NCBI RefSeq assembly: GCF_001955655.1
Contig: NZ_MSPW01000005.1
Coordinates: 62,001 to 126,000, forward strand
DNA length: 64,000 nucleotides
From: Viridibacillus arenosi
GTDB taxonomy: Bacteria > Bacillota > Bacilli > Bacillales_A > Planococcaceae
Direction: 5' to 3'
The translations under genes were made by a program, and so were the position numbers. Below are positions 1-9,797 of the stretch, piece by piece (within the stretch, counting starts at the first letter, position 1; each line of letters begins with the position of its first letter). A model generated the notes under the pieces. That model worked only from the letters and a program-made list of their open reading frames with translations, was not told the origin of the DNA and did no database searches.

Positions 1-480
1 ACGTTTATAGCCTGCTAAAATATTATTTTCAATGCACTGTAGCAGTTGATCAATTGTCGGCTGAATACCAATACTTATACCCACTTCAATTTTCTTTTTC
101 GATCCACCTAATGCATGCGAAAGTGATTGTTTTGTACTCTTCGCATATAGATCCCAAATGGCACATTCAAGAGTCGCCTTTGCCATTTTATTTTGGCGGA
201 TTACTTTGAACATATCGCTTATTTCATCAGGATGCTGAATATCTTTCTTAAGCACTAGTGGAATAAGGAAATCTTCAAGCATATGCCAACTCGTCTTAAC
301 TGTCTCTTCTGTATACCAAGGGATTTCAAATGCAACCCCTTCCCCCCAACCGGACATTCCACTATCATCTTTAGCTTCTAATATTAAAAACTGCTTATCT
401 TGCACTGTACCGAAGCTTGTTACAAATGGCGATTTCATTCGCATACTTAGTTGCCGAATTTTAATTTCTGTTATCTTCAC
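1..480 (-). CDS. Enolase-superfamily N-acylamino acid racemase / o-succinylbenzoate synthase (MenC-like), 5' part
   Basis: The reverse strand reads from a GTG at 480 without a stop to the window edge, giving 160 residues of the amino-terminal part of a MenC/N-succinylamino acid racemase. A GGAAGGTG ribosome site lies about 8 nt upstream. The capping domain is recognisable (SPFVTSFGTVQDK, then GWGEGVAF, then a WDLYAKS segment at the start of the barrel). The catalytic KxK lysines would follow just beyond the edge (last residues seen AGYKR), so activity cannot be judged. The family makes o-succinylbenzoate for menaquinone or racemises N-acylamino acids, and many members do both. The neighbouring M20 hydrolase 68 nt downstream favours the racemase role: racemase plus L-N-acyl amino acid hydrolase converts D- to L-amino acids in related Bacillales. 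That functional choice is inference. Confidence 0.85.
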   Translation of the reverse strand, partial: MKITEIKIRQLSMRMKSPFVTSFGTVQDKQFLILEAKDDSGMSGWGEGVAFEIPWYTEETVKTSWHMLEDFLIPLVLKKDIQHPDEISDMFKVIRQNKMAKATLECAIWDLYAKSTKQSLSHALGGSKKKIEVGISIGIQPTIDQLLQCIENNILAGYKR

Positions 481-548
481 GCTACCGCACCTTCCACTAT
501 CGAATCTTAGATTAACGTTTTAATAAAAGATACGCTAATCTAAGATTT

Positions 549-1697
549 TCAGCAAGAGAGGGCTTCCTTTTCCACATGTGCAAATGCACCTAATACTGTT
601 CGTGCCAAAATTTCTACTCCCACAATCAATTGAGCCTTATTAAATGTCATTTTTGGATGATGTAGCCCTGGAGTTAATCCACAACCAAGCCCTAACATTG
701 CTGCCTTTACATTTGCCCTTTTAACCGTATAAAAATGAAAATCCTCTCCACCTGGTGTAATAACAGGGGGACGCAAATACTCTTCACCTACGGATTCAAT
801 AATTGCTTGCTCAATTATATCCTTTGCTTCGTCATCTACTTCAGCTGCTGCAACCCTTACTTGTTCTTGTAAATCAATTGACACTTCATACAACGATTCA
901 ATTGCACGTATTGTACGCTCTATTCCATAATGCAACTGCTCGATTCCTTCATTTGTTTGAGCACGAACATCAATCGTGAAATAGGCTTTCGCCGGAATTA
1001 TATTCCCTGATTCTCCACCCGCTTGAAATTTCGTCACTTTTACCGAAAATGGAATCATTGTATCTATATGAATCGTTTTTAGTGCTTCGATTAAGCTTGC
1101 ACCAATTTCAATTGCATTTTTACCTAAATGGGGTCTTGCAGCATGTGATTCCACACCGTTAATTTGGCCACTTAATAGTCTGGATGCACCATGATATAGC
1201 GCTGGGCAAAATGTGCCATCACGTAGCTCCTGCACCGGCCGGACATGTACTCCAAATAAATAATCCATATCGTCGACCAATCCACGGTCAACAAAGGACA
1301 ATGCTCCCTGTCCTTTTTCTTCAGCAGGTTGGAATAATACCCGAATGGTACCTCGCCACGTTCTTTTCAAGCGTTTTAATAGTAGTAAAACGCCAATCAC
1401 CATTGTCATATGCGCATCATGTCCACACGAATGATGCGCCTGAAATTCCCCATCAACTTCTTGCCATAAGGCATCGATATCAGTTCGTAGTCCTACAACA
1501 GGTCTACCCTCACCGATTTCCACATATAAACCAGTACTATCTGCAAACGTATGAACCTCGTACCCTTCTTGTTCTAATATTCCTTTAATATAATCTGTAG
1601 TCCGCCTTTCTTTCCAGCTAATTTCAGGATTTTCATGCAGATACTTAAAAACACTTTTCAATTGTGGTTCAAGTAATGTTAACTGCTCCTTCATCAT
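549..1697 (-). CDS. M20-family metallopeptidase / amidohydrolase (N-acyl-L-amino acid hydrolase type)
   Basis: A 382-residue zinc-dependent amidohydrolase of the M20D type, which releases amino acids from N-acyl derivatives. The metal-binding core is visible: RTDIDAL near residue 72, CGHDAH at 91-96, PAEE near 126, a conserved His at about 150, and TPGGEDF near the C-terminus. The length is normal and there is no signal peptide, so it is cytoplasmic. GGAGACG sits upstream of two consecutive ATG codons, so the exact start could be one codon later. It is transcribed just before the racemase-like gene (gap 68 nt), and the pair looks like an operon. The likely substrate class, N-acyl or N-succinyl L-amino acids, is inferred from that neighbour. 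A N-acetyl-diaminopimelate deacetylase role is less likely without dap genes nearby. Confidence 0.85.
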   Translation of the reverse strand: MMKEQLTLLEPQLKSVFKYLHENPEISWKERRTTDYIKGILEQEGYEVHTFADSTGLYVEIGEGRPVVGLRTDIDALWQEVDGEFQAHHSCGHDAHMTMVIGVLLLLKRLKRTWRGTIRVLFQPAEEKGQGALSFVDRGLVDDMDYLFGVHVRPVQELRDGTFCPALYHGASRLLSGQINGVESHAARPHLGKNAIEIGASLIEALKTIHIDTMIPFSVKVTKFQAGGESGNIIPAKAYFTIDVRAQTNEGIEQLHYGIERTIRAIESLYEVSIDLQEQVRVAAAEVDDEAKDIIEQAIIESVGEEYLRPPVITPGGEDFHFYTVKRANVKAAMLGLGCGLTPGLHHPKMTFNKAQLIVGVEILARTVLGAFAHVEKEALSC

Positions 1698-1830
1698 AAG
1701 CGTCTCCTATCTATTTATTTTTGAAAATATATGTTTATACTTAGATTTCCTAACATAATTTTTTCTCTCTTATAGGTATATATATGTAACATGCCATTTT
1801 GATATCGTGAACAATGTTTAATATTCATCA

Positions 1831-1860
1831 AAAAAACCCGTTTAGTGAAAAAACGGGTTT
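1831..1860 (-). terminator. Intrinsic terminator after the CoA-transferase gene
   Basis: Inverted repeat AAACCCGTTT / AAACGGGTTT with a short loop, followed on the reverse strand by a run of Ts. It lies 9 nt beyond the stop of the CoA-transferase gene. Confidence 0.85.
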
Positions 1861-1868
1861 AGAATTTC

Positions 1869-3164
1869 TTACATTAAATTTAGTTTTTTTGCTTCAAATA
1901 TAAGCTCGTCCTTAAATTTCGGATGCGCAATTTCGATTAACGCCTTAGCCCTCGCTGATATCGATTTGCCTTTTAGCTCGGCTACACCATACTCCGTTAC
2001 TACCTTATCTACTTCATTTTTGGAGGTTGTTACGACTGAGCCGTTTGTTAATAAAACTTTTATTCTCGATATGGTATCGTTTTTCGTAGTCGAATGCATG
2101 CATATAAATCCACGGCCATTTTCCGCAAAATTTGCTCCACGTGCAAAATCAAATTGTCCACCAGTGGAAGAATAATACTTGCCTGCAACTGTTTCAGAGG
2201 CGCATTGACCATATATGTCCACTTCCGTTGTGGCATTAATTGAAACGATATTATCCTCTTTGGCAATTAAGCGTGGATCGTTCGTTACATCAACTGTTTG
2301 GAATTCAACAATTGGGTTATTATGCAAAAATTCATATAATTTATCCGTCCCTAACGCAAAAGTACCAACGATTTTCCCCTTATTCGTTTTCTTCTGAGAC
2401 CCATCGACTACACCTTTCTCCACTAAACCAACTACCCCGTCCGTTATCAGTTCCGTATGAATACCTAAATGACGATGATCATTTAGTAAACTAATAACCG
2501 CATTTGGAATCGAACCTATCCCAGCTTGTAATGTATCACCGTTTTTAATATATTCTGCAACATATTCTGCAATCCGTATGTCTTTTTCTTCGATTACTGG
2601 GTCTGGATTTTTTACAAGCGGTGTATGATGCTCAATAAACCCTTCGATTTGACTAATATGTATTAAATTTTGACCAAATGTTCTTGGCATATGCTCATTT
2701 ACTTCCAAGAAAAAGGGTGCATTTCCTATAAAACATGCAGCATAATCTGCTTGTGTTCCAAGCGTAAAATATCCGTGCTCATCCATCGGTGAAGCAACTG
2801 CCATTACAAGAGATGCTTTAGTATAATCCTTCATAATTCGTGGTACTTCATGAAAATAGTTTGGCATCAATTCACAATGCCCATTATGATAAGCTTTACG
2901 TGTAGCACCACTCAAAAAGTATGAGACATGTGATAAGTGTCCTTTATAAGCTCCACCTATATATTTACGTGGATGCATCGTTAACATTTGATGAATACGC
3001 ACATCTTTTAAGTATTCTGCGTTCTCTTCCAAAACATCCAATAACTTTACTGGTTCTCCATTCGATATCGGTATAATAATATCTGCCCCTTCCTCAATAT
3101 ATGAGAGGACATCTTGAGGTTTTTTTAACTTCTGTTTGTAATACCCTTGAAAAATATTTACCAT
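1869..3164 (-). CDS. Acetyl-CoA hydrolase/transferase family protein (4-hydroxybutyrate CoA-transferase-like)
   Basis: About 431 residues of the Cat1/4-hydroxybutyrate CoA-transferase family. These enzymes move CoA between acyl-CoA and a free carboxylic acid through a glutamyl-CoA thioester. The catalytic glutamate is expected in the segment SINATTEVDIYGQ, followed by the characteristic GGQFDFARGA stretch. The N-terminal half contains the usual MHPRKYIGG and SPMDEHGYFTLG segments. The start at 3164 is chosen because GGAGAA lies 9 nt upstream; a GTG at 3173 overlaps that site. The gene is monocistronic between two terminators. The acyl substrate cannot be told from sequence; acetate/butyrate or succinate-type transfer are all possible. 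Confidence 0.85.
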   Translation of the reverse strand: MVNIFQGYYKQKLKKPQDVLSYIEEGADIIIPISNGEPVKLLDVLEENAEYLKDVRIHQMLTMHPRKYIGGAYKGHLSHVSYFLSGATRKAYHNGHCELMPNYFHEVPRIMKDYTKASLVMAVASPMDEHGYFTLGTQADYAACFIGNAPFFLEVNEHMPRTFGQNLIHISQIEGFIEHHTPLVKNPDPVIEEKDIRIAEYVAEYIKNGDTLQAGIGSIPNAVISLLNDHRHLGIHTELITDGVVGLVEKGVVDGSQKKTNKGKIVGTFALGTDKLYEFLHNNPIVEFQTVDVTNDPRLIAKEDNIVSINATTEVDIYGQCASETVAGKYYSSTGGQFDFARGANFAENGRGFICMHSTTKNDTISRIKVLLTNGSVVTTSKNEVDKVVTEYGVAELKGKSISARAKALIEIAHPKFKDELIFEAKKLNLM

Positions 3165-3267
3165 ACAACACACTTCTCCGTTTCTGCTTTAAGTATGCAT
3201 TTCACTTAAAAATATCACCTTTCCTTTAGCGTAACATAATCCTACTATTTTCACGGCTTTTTTATAC

Positions 3268-3300
3268 AAAAAGAAAAGGCATCCATATGATACCCTTTCT
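3268..3300 (-). terminator. Strong hairpin with T-run upstream of the CoA-transferase gene
   Basis: A 12-bp stem (two G-U pairs) with loop ATATG on the reverse strand, followed by five Ts. It lies about 230 nt downstream of the glpK stop and about 100 nt upstream of the CoA-transferase start. It could back up the glpK terminator or end an untranslated RNA from 3300-3475. Confidence 0.7.
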
Positions 3301-3345
3301 CTGAAATACTATTCTCCACTAAAACTATTAACAATTTCCTTCGAG

Positions 3346-3456
3346 ATATCCACATTCTTAGAAAAAATAGTGGAAAAGTCTCTTAGATATCCAAAGAAGA
3401 TTAAATCTACTTCAAATAAATAATTTTTTTATCCACTATACACACTTTTATCCCCA
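3346..3456. other. Cluster of DnaA-box-like motifs in an intergenic region
   Basis: Four near matches to the DnaA box TTATCCACA lie in 111 nt on the + strand: ATATCCACA at 3346-3354, ATATCCAAA at 3387-3395, TTATCCACT at 3429-3437 and TTATCCCCA at 3448-3456. Three have one mismatch and one has two. The last two sit in a tandem repeat in which TTATCC is followed by CTATACACA. No gene is visible in 3174-3524 apart from this cluster and two terminators. Binding by DnaA is inference; in AT-rich DNA one-mismatch boxes also occur by chance. Confidence 0.35.
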
Positions 3457-3474
3457 CTATACACAAAATGTTAT

Positions 3475-3510
3475 AAAAAAAGCAGCTCACCTTTGAAAAG
3501 GGAACTGCCA
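3475..3510 (-). terminator. Terminator after glpK
   Basis: Imperfect hairpin formed by GCAGCTC-CCTTT and its partner AAAGG-GAACTGC, followed on the reverse strand by a run of six Ts, immediately downstream of the glpK stop. Confidence 0.75.
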
Positions 3511-3524
3511 CATGTGTATAACTA

Positions 3525-5048
<1,524 letters not shown>

Positions 5049-5846
5049 CTATCTTACAACTTTATTCACTGTAGATTGTGCTCCTACGAAAATTGCTAGC
5101 ACGATTACTCCAACTATCCAAAATGCGATACTATTTTCTCCTTCAAAAACTTGCTTATAAAATAATGCTCCAAACAATCCACCAATAATCGGACCGACTA
5201 CTGGTACCCATGAATAACTCCAGTTGGAATCTCTTTTCCCTGGAATCGGTAGGAAGAAATGTGCTATACGAGGCCCTAAATCACGTGCTGGATTAATAGC
5301 ATACCCTGTTGGGCCACCAAGTGCCATACCAATTACGATAATTAAAGCACCTACTATTAAAGGATTTAAGCCATCTGTAATATTATTTGTGCCTATAGCT
5401 AAAATACCAAGAACTAAGATAAATGTTCCAATCATTTCCGTTGTTAAATTTGATAACGGATGATTATATGCTGGTGCTGTACAAAATACACTTAGTTTAG
5501 CATCGGGATCTTCAGTTGGTTTCCAATGCGCCAAATAAGTTAGGTATACTAAAATAGCTCCAATAATTGCTCCAATCATTTGCGCAAGTATGAACATTGG
5601 AACATCTGCCCACTCGAACTTTCCGATCGTGGCTAATGCAATTGTCAATGCAGGATTTAAATGTGCACCACTTATCCCTCCAACTGCAAATGCTCCCATA
5701 GCTACTGCAAGACCCCAGGCAACAGTAATAACAATCCAACCACCATCTTTTCCTTTAGAACCTTTCAAAGAAACAGCCGCAACAACGCCGCCTCCGAACA
5801 ATATCAAAATCATTGTCCCTACTATCTCGGCCATAAAAGTTGACAT
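5049..5846 (-). CDS. glpF: Glycerol uptake facilitator (aquaglyceroporin)
   Basis: A 265-residue MIP-family channel with six membrane helices and two NPA half-helices: SGAHLNPAL (NPA at 64-66) and GYAINPARD (NPA at 185-187). The aspartate after NPAR is the residue that marks glycerol facilitators as opposed to water-only aquaporins. The start at 5846 is preferred because AAGGAGGAG lies 6 nt upstream; a longer reading of 7 codons would place that site inside the gene. It is first in the glpF-glpK operon, with a sigma-A-type promoter at 5941-5969 and a cre site at 5878-5891. Confidence 0.96.
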   Translation of the reverse strand: MSTFMAEIVGTMILILFGGGVVAAVSLKGSKGKDGGWIVITVAWGLAVAMGAFAVGGISGAHLNPALTIALATIGKFEWADVPMFILAQMIGAIIGAILVYLTYLAHWKPTEDPDAKLSVFCTAPAYNHPLSNLTTEMIGTFILVLGILAIGTNNITDGLNPLIVGALIIVIGMALGGPTGYAINPARDLGPRIAHFFLPIPGKRDSNWSYSWVPVVGPIIGGLFGALFYKQVFEGENSIAFWIVGVIVLAIFVGAQSTVNKVVR

Positions 5847-5877
5847 ACCGTACTCCTCCTTCTTCATAACGATATAA

Positions 5878-5891
5878 TGAAAGCGTAAACA
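5878..5891. promoter_or_regulatory. cre site (CcpA operator) upstream of glpF
   Basis: TGAAAGCGTAAACA matches the cre consensus TGNAARCGNWWWCA at every position. It lies between the predicted glpF promoter and the glpF start, where CcpA would block transcription when preferred sugars are present. The role is inferred from the consensus and position. Confidence 0.8.
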
Positions 5892-5940
5892 ATAAAATAT
5901 ATTCTCATAGAATTCAAGTTATGCTTATTCAATTATAATA

Positions 5941-5969
5941 ATAATATGTTTCAAGGTTTGCTATGTAAA
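5941..5969 (-). promoter_or_regulatory. Predicted sigma-A promoter of glpFK
   Basis: On the reverse strand a TTTACA -35 box and a TATTAT -10 box are separated by 17 nt, about 95 nt upstream of the glpF start. No leader terminator of the GlpP-antiterminated kind was recognised. Confidence 0.6.
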
Positions 5970-6004
5970 AAAATATGCTTAAAGAGTAATACATTAATTT
6001 GCAA

Positions 6005-6044
6005 ATAAAAAGACCCCTCAAATAACTCAGTTATCTGAAAGGTC
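6005..6044 (-). terminator. Terminator of the dehydrogenase-tatAC operon
   Basis: A 15-bp stem with several G-U pairs and loop TGA, followed on the reverse strand by TTTTT, starting 16 nt after the tatC stop. Confidence 0.85.
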
Positions 6045-6059
6045 ATCTAGTTGTGCTAT

Positions 6060-6941
6060 TTACTCACTAATTGCATTCTTCAGCATTTGTTTACGCTCTA
6101 TTTTTTTCACTAAGAAAATACTGATTTCGTAAAGCAAAATCATCGGTATTAAAACTAATAAATGACTAACAAAATCAGGTGGCGTTGTCATTGATGCAAA
6201 AACCGCCATAAATACATATGCCCATTTTCGAATCGCCTTCATTATATCTGCCGTAAGTAAACCAATTGAAGATAAAAATAGAGCTACAATCGGCAACTCA
6301 AATAAAATGCCGACGGGTACAGTTGTCATTATTAAGAAATGAATATACTCACTTGCCGATATCATAACATCAAAATTCGTCTGACCGATACTGATTAGAA
6401 ATTTATAGCTAAGTGGGTTAACTACAAAAAAGCCAAAAGAAATACCAAGTAAAAATAGTAACAACATGACTGGAGAATACATCCCAAGAAAACGACTTTC
6501 AATTTCCTTTAATCCTGGTTTTATAAAACTCCATAAAAAATGCATTAAAAAAGGTAAGGCTAACCCAAGAGCCATAGTACTAGAGATTGACATATAAAAC
6601 TTCACAACCTCTAATGGCCCTAAAATAACAAGTGAATTTCCTTTCGTAATAAAAGGAAACCACCAGTTAACTGATGCAAATACAACAAAAAAGAAAAAGA
6701 GAAAAACCACTAAACCTTTAATCAGCTGCTTACGTAAATCTGCTAAATGATCAAATAATGATTCAACCACATCTTTGACTGCCCATTCAGTAGCCGATGA
6801 ATCTGTAGAGAGTACTGTTGAAACTACAACAGTTTCTTGTCCTTTGTCTGCTAATGCCTTTTTTATTGTTATCTCTGTCTCATAAGGTTCTTTGTCTAAA
6901 GGGCTTAATATTTTTTTACTGTTATTTTCATAAGGATCCAT
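6060..6941 (-). CDS. tatC: Sec-independent protein translocase TatC
   Basis: A 293-residue multi-spanning protein, the receptor subunit that recognises twin-arginine signal peptides. The typical TatC beginning, FDHLADLRKQLIKG, only appears near residue 65 and is followed by six predicted membrane helices with conserved FxxP-type loops (SPVMLLLFLLGISFGFF, PVGILFELPI). The first 60 residues form a hydrophilic, acidic/Thr-rich cytosolic extension that most TatC proteins lack. An internal GTG start could remove it but has no good ribosome site. It lies 15 nt after tatA and ends the operon that contains a Tat-signal dehydrogenase subunit, so it probably exports that protein. Confidence 0.93.
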   Translation of the reverse strand: MDPYENNSKKILSPLDKEPYETEITIKKALADKGQETVVVSTVLSTDSSATEWAVKDVVESLFDHLADLRKQLIKGLVVFLFFFFVVFASVNWWFPFITKGNSLVILGPLEVVKFYMSISSTMALGLALPFLMHFLWSFIKPGLKEIESRFLGMYSPVMLLLFLLGISFGFFVVNPLSYKFLISIGQTNFDVMISASEYIHFLIMTTVPVGILFELPIVALFLSSIGLLTADIMKAIRKWAYVFMAVFASMTTPPDFVSHLLVLIPMILLYEISIFLVKKIERKQMLKNAISE

Positions 6942-6956
6942 AGGCTAAATATTTAC

Positions 6957-7151
6957 CTAAATTTCTTTTTTCTTTTCAGGTGGTGTTTCATCGTCGTCAT
7001 CCATTAATCCCTTTGTAGACTTCTTGAATTCTGCAAAAGTTTTCCCTACTGCCGATCCGATTTCCGGCAATTTTTTTGGACCAAAGACAATAAGAACAAT
7101 AACTAAAATAATGATTAAACCTGGTATTCCGATTGCAGATGGACTAAACAT
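6957..7151 (-). CDS. tatA: Sec-independent protein translocase TatA
   Basis: A 64-residue TatA-type pore subunit. It has a short N-terminus, one membrane helix ([17 protein letters not shown]), the hinge [10 protein letters not shown], an amphipathic helix ([15 protein letters not shown]) and a charged tail ending [14 protein letters not shown]. The size and the PKKLPE hinge are typical of Gram-positive TatA, where one TatA serves both TatA and TatB roles. AGGAGG lies upstream of the ATG. It sits 17 nt after the GMC oxidoreductase and 15 nt before tatC. Confidence 0.95.
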   Translation of the reverse strand: MFSPSAIGIPGLIIILVIVLIVFGPKKLPEIGSAVGKTFAEFKKSTKGLMDDDDETPPEKKKEI

Positions 7152-7168
7152 ATTGCCTTCCTCCTTTA

Positions 7169-8881
7169 TTAAACGAGCGAGCCGCCCTTTTTACTGTATT
7201 TGATAATACCCTCAGCACATCGATAAGCTAAAGCACCAACTGTTCCAGTAGGATTGTAACCACTATTATTCGAGAAGTTTCCAGCACCTACAACGAACAA
7301 ATTATCTGCATCCCAATGTTGTAAGTAGTTGTTCACAACACCCTCTTCTGGCGTTAAGCTCATAACAGTTCCACCGGTATTATGTGTAGATTGATAAGGG
7401 ACAATATTATATTGGTCAATTTCTGAATTGACTACAACTGTTTTTGCGCCCATCTCTTTTAAAATATCTCCACATTTTTTCGAAATATGTTTGTGTAATG
7501 CTCTGTCTTGATCTGTAAAGTTATAAGTCATCTGTAACAATGGGACACCATAGGAATCCTTATAAACATTATCTAACGATAAATAGTTCTCTTTGTGAGG
7601 TATTGATGCACCTTGACCACCAACCCCTAATGAGCGCGTATAATTTTCAATAGATTGCTTTTTAAACTCCGCTCCCCAAGTTGGCGTATCAGGTAAAATA
7701 GGATTTGTACCAATAGGTCTCGTGCCCGTTTGCGTTAATGCGACATTAGCACCATGAATAAATTTTAAATCTGAGTGATCAAAATTATCACCATTCAAAT
7801 CATCAAAACACATACCTAAAGCACCTGCACCCATAAAAGTATTATATTGTTCATCAAAAAAGCCTGAAGCGCCAGGTAAAATTTGGTAGCAATAATTCCG
7901 ACCTAGTGTTCCTTTTCCTGTTGTCGGGTCATACATTTCACCGATATTCGATACCATAAGTAATTTTGCATTATTCATGACATAACTTGTTAGTACTACA
8001 ACATCTGCTGGCTGAATAAACTCTTCACCTGAAATTGTATCTAAATACTTTACTCCCGATACTTTATTTCCCTTTTTTACTACTTCTACAACATTTGCAT
8101 GGAATCGTGGCTCAAAATTACCTGTTTTAGTTGCTGTTGGTACAACAGTAATTTCTGGTGATGTTTTCGCACCGTATTCACAGCCAAAACGTTCACAGAA
8201 ACCACAATATTGACAGGCATTTATTTGTTCACCATCGGGATTTTTATATGGTTCCGACAGATTGGCAGACGGCATCATATATGGGCTATAACCTAATTTC
8301 CCGCTCGCCTTTTCAAACTTTTTTAAAAGGGGTGTTGTTTTCATCGCAGGTGTAGGATATGGATTTGATCGCTTACCGCCATGCTTGTTTTTTCCATCGC
8401 CTGATATACCCGTTGTTTTCTCAAATGTATCGAAATAAGGCTCAAGCTCTTCGTAAGTTAAACCCCAGTCTTGAATTAAATATTCGGCACCTAACTTATT
8501 CTTGCCATATTTTTTTTCAGTCATTGTTTTTATTTGAAAATCATAGGGTAAAAAGCGGAATGTTTGTCCATTCCAGTGTGTTCCTGATCCCCCTAATCCT
8601 TCACCTAACAAGAAAGAACCTAATTGGCGCATTGGTAATGCCTTCATTTTCCGATTATTACGGAATGTTATCGTTTCACGCGACAAATCTTGCATTAAAT
8701 CATAACGTATAGCATAACGATACTCATCGTGAATTTGCTGGTAATCCGATGTACCTCGTTTCTGTCCGCGTTCAAGCCCTACTACTTTTAACCCTGCCTT
8801 TGCACACTCTGCAGCAATAATTCCTCCGGACCAACCAACCCCTACCGTTACTACATCTACTTTTGGTAAAGTCTTAACCAT
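7169..8881 (-). CDS. GMC-family FAD oxidoreductase, membrane dehydrogenase large subunit type
   Basis: A 570-residue flavoprotein related to the large subunits of gluconate, sorbitol and FAD-glucose dehydrogenases. The FAD-binding GVGWSGG motif is near residue 14. A four-cysteine cluster C-x2-C-x2-C-x4-C (Cys223, 226, 229, 234) is present; comparable cysteines bind an iron-sulfur cluster in some relatives. The C-terminal catalytic histidine lies in HNTGG and the NPTGTVGA segment closes the FAD site. It carries no signal peptide of its own, while the adjacent small subunit has a twin-arginine signal, so export as a complex (hitchhiking) is likely. A GGAGGTG ribosome site precedes ATG. No cytochrome c subunit follows, so the electron acceptor is unknown. 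The substrate cannot be called. Confidence 0.88.
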   Translation of the reverse strand: MVKTLPKVDVVTVGVGWSGGIIAAECAKAGLKVVGLERGQKRGTSDYQQIHDEYRYAIRYDLMQDLSRETITFRNNRKMKALPMRQLGSFLLGEGLGGSGTHWNGQTFRFLPYDFQIKTMTEKKYGKNKLGAEYLIQDWGLTYEELEPYFDTFEKTTGISGDGKNKHGGKRSNPYPTPAMKTTPLLKKFEKASGKLGYSPYMMPSANLSEPYKNPDGEQINACQYCGFCERFGCEYGAKTSPEITVVPTATKTGNFEPRFHANVVEVVKKGNKVSGVKYLDTISGEEFIQPADVVVLTSYVMNNAKLLMVSNIGEMYDPTTGKGTLGRNYCYQILPGASGFFDEQYNTFMGAGALGMCFDDLNGDNFDHSDLKFIHGANVALTQTGTRPIGTNPILPDTPTWGAEFKKQSIENYTRSLGVGGQGASIPHKENYLSLDNVYKDSYGVPLLQMTYNFTDQDRALHKHISKKCGDILKEMGAKTVVVNSEIDQYNIVPYQSTHNTGGTVMSLTPEEGVVNNYLQHWDADNLFVVGAGNFSNNSGYNPTGTVGALAYRCAEGIIKYSKKGGSLV

Positions 8882-8908
8882 TATTATTCACCTCCATACT
8901 AGATAATC

Positions 8909-9646
8909 CTAAAGAGACTTAGGTTCATATTTTTTAAATTCATCTTTTTCAATCTCACCGATATATGCCATTTGATGCCCTGGGAAACCTTTCATTTTCC
9001 AACCTTCCATATTACGATTGCCTCCGTACATTGGATCAGCATAAGCGCCGTTTAGTGTTGCTGAGCGAAGAAGTGCGAAAAAAAATCCTGATGTCGTCCC
9101 TGACATCTTCACCTCATCTTTTTGGAAAGCTGTTAGTATTTCATCCATTTGTTTTTCGGTAATATCTGAAAAGCCCTTCTTAAAACGTTTCTTACTCTCA
9201 TTCTCTAGAGCCATAACTCCTTGAGTGAAGATTTCAGCACGAGTAAGACGACTTTGATATCCTTGTGTAGGCGCCCCTTCAGCAAATGGTCCTTGCATGT
9301 ACTCTTTAGAATTACTACCATAATTCCCTGCTAACTGGCGATCAATGAAGTACGGTACACCTAAATCAATAGCACCTGCCCCTAGATTATCTTTTGGAAA
9401 GATACGTTCAGTGGCATTTGATAAGACTTGAAAATCGGTCTGACTCATAAAGAACATTCGAGCCGGAACGCCAGTATGCTCATCATGCCCCGTTGTATTA
9501 TTGGCATTTTTAGATGGCTTAGATTTTTTATTGGTGTTGTAGCCGATCAAACCGCCAATTATCCCACCACCGACTAATGTGCCTGTAGCAATACCCGTGG
9601 TTTTCAAAAAATCACGTCTCGATAAGTTTTTCCCCTCTTCACTCAT
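8909..9646 (-). CDS. Gluconate 2-dehydrogenase subunit 3 family protein with Tat signal
   Basis: A 245-residue small subunit of a GMC-type dehydrogenase. The N-terminus has a textbook twin-arginine signal: SRRDFLK at residues 9-15, then a glycine-rich hydrophobic stretch (GIATGTLVGGGIIGGLIG). The body contains FFMSQTDFQVLSNATERIFP and GAYADPMYGGN, both typical of the family. The start at 9646 follows GGAGG by 9 nt. It is the first gene of a four-gene unit with the GMC oxidoreductase, tatA and tatC, so it most likely acts as the Tat passenger that carries the flavoprotein outside. Its exact assembly role is known only from the family. Confidence 0.9.
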   Translation of the reverse strand: MSEEGKNLSRRDFLKTTGIATGTLVGGGIIGGLIGYNTNKKSKPSKNANNTTGHDEHTGVPARMFFMSQTDFQVLSNATERIFPKDNLGAGAIDLGVPYFIDRQLAGNYGSNSKEYMQGPFAEGAPTQGYQSRLTRAEIFTQGVMALENESKKRFKKGFSDITEKQMDEILTAFQKDEVKMSGTTSGFFFALLRSATLNGAYADPMYGGNRNMEGWKMKGFPGHQMAYIGEIEKDEFKKYEPKSL

Positions 9647-9764
9647 ATAGACAATCCTCCTTAACAAAAGTCGTGATAGCGACTATTTACCTTATAAAGT
9701 GAACTGATTATTCCGAAATTACAAGTCGTAAATAAATTAATGATTCCGGTGTTTGCACTCATAA

Positions 9765-9797
9765 AAATAAAAAAGCAGCCTCATTTGAGACTACTTT
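9765..9797 (-). terminator. Terminator overlapping the end of the P-loop kinase-like gene
   Basis: An 11-bp stem with loop AAAT on the reverse strand, followed by a T-rich run. It includes the stop codon of the upstream gene. Confidence 0.75.

Noticed and set aside
1184-1588. A 134-codon plus-strand frame inside the M20 hydrolase gene
   Set aside because: It is antisense to a well-conserved gene and contains no recognisable protein pattern.
5847-5940. Search for a GlpP antiterminator leader hairpin before glpF
   Set aside because: No terminator-like hairpin with T-run was found in the leader; only the cre site is supported.
9668-9764. Short palindrome GTCG-TGATAG-CGAC upstream of the dehydrogenase operon considered as an operator
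   Set aside because: Arms of only four bases; no regulator nearby and no second copy seen.
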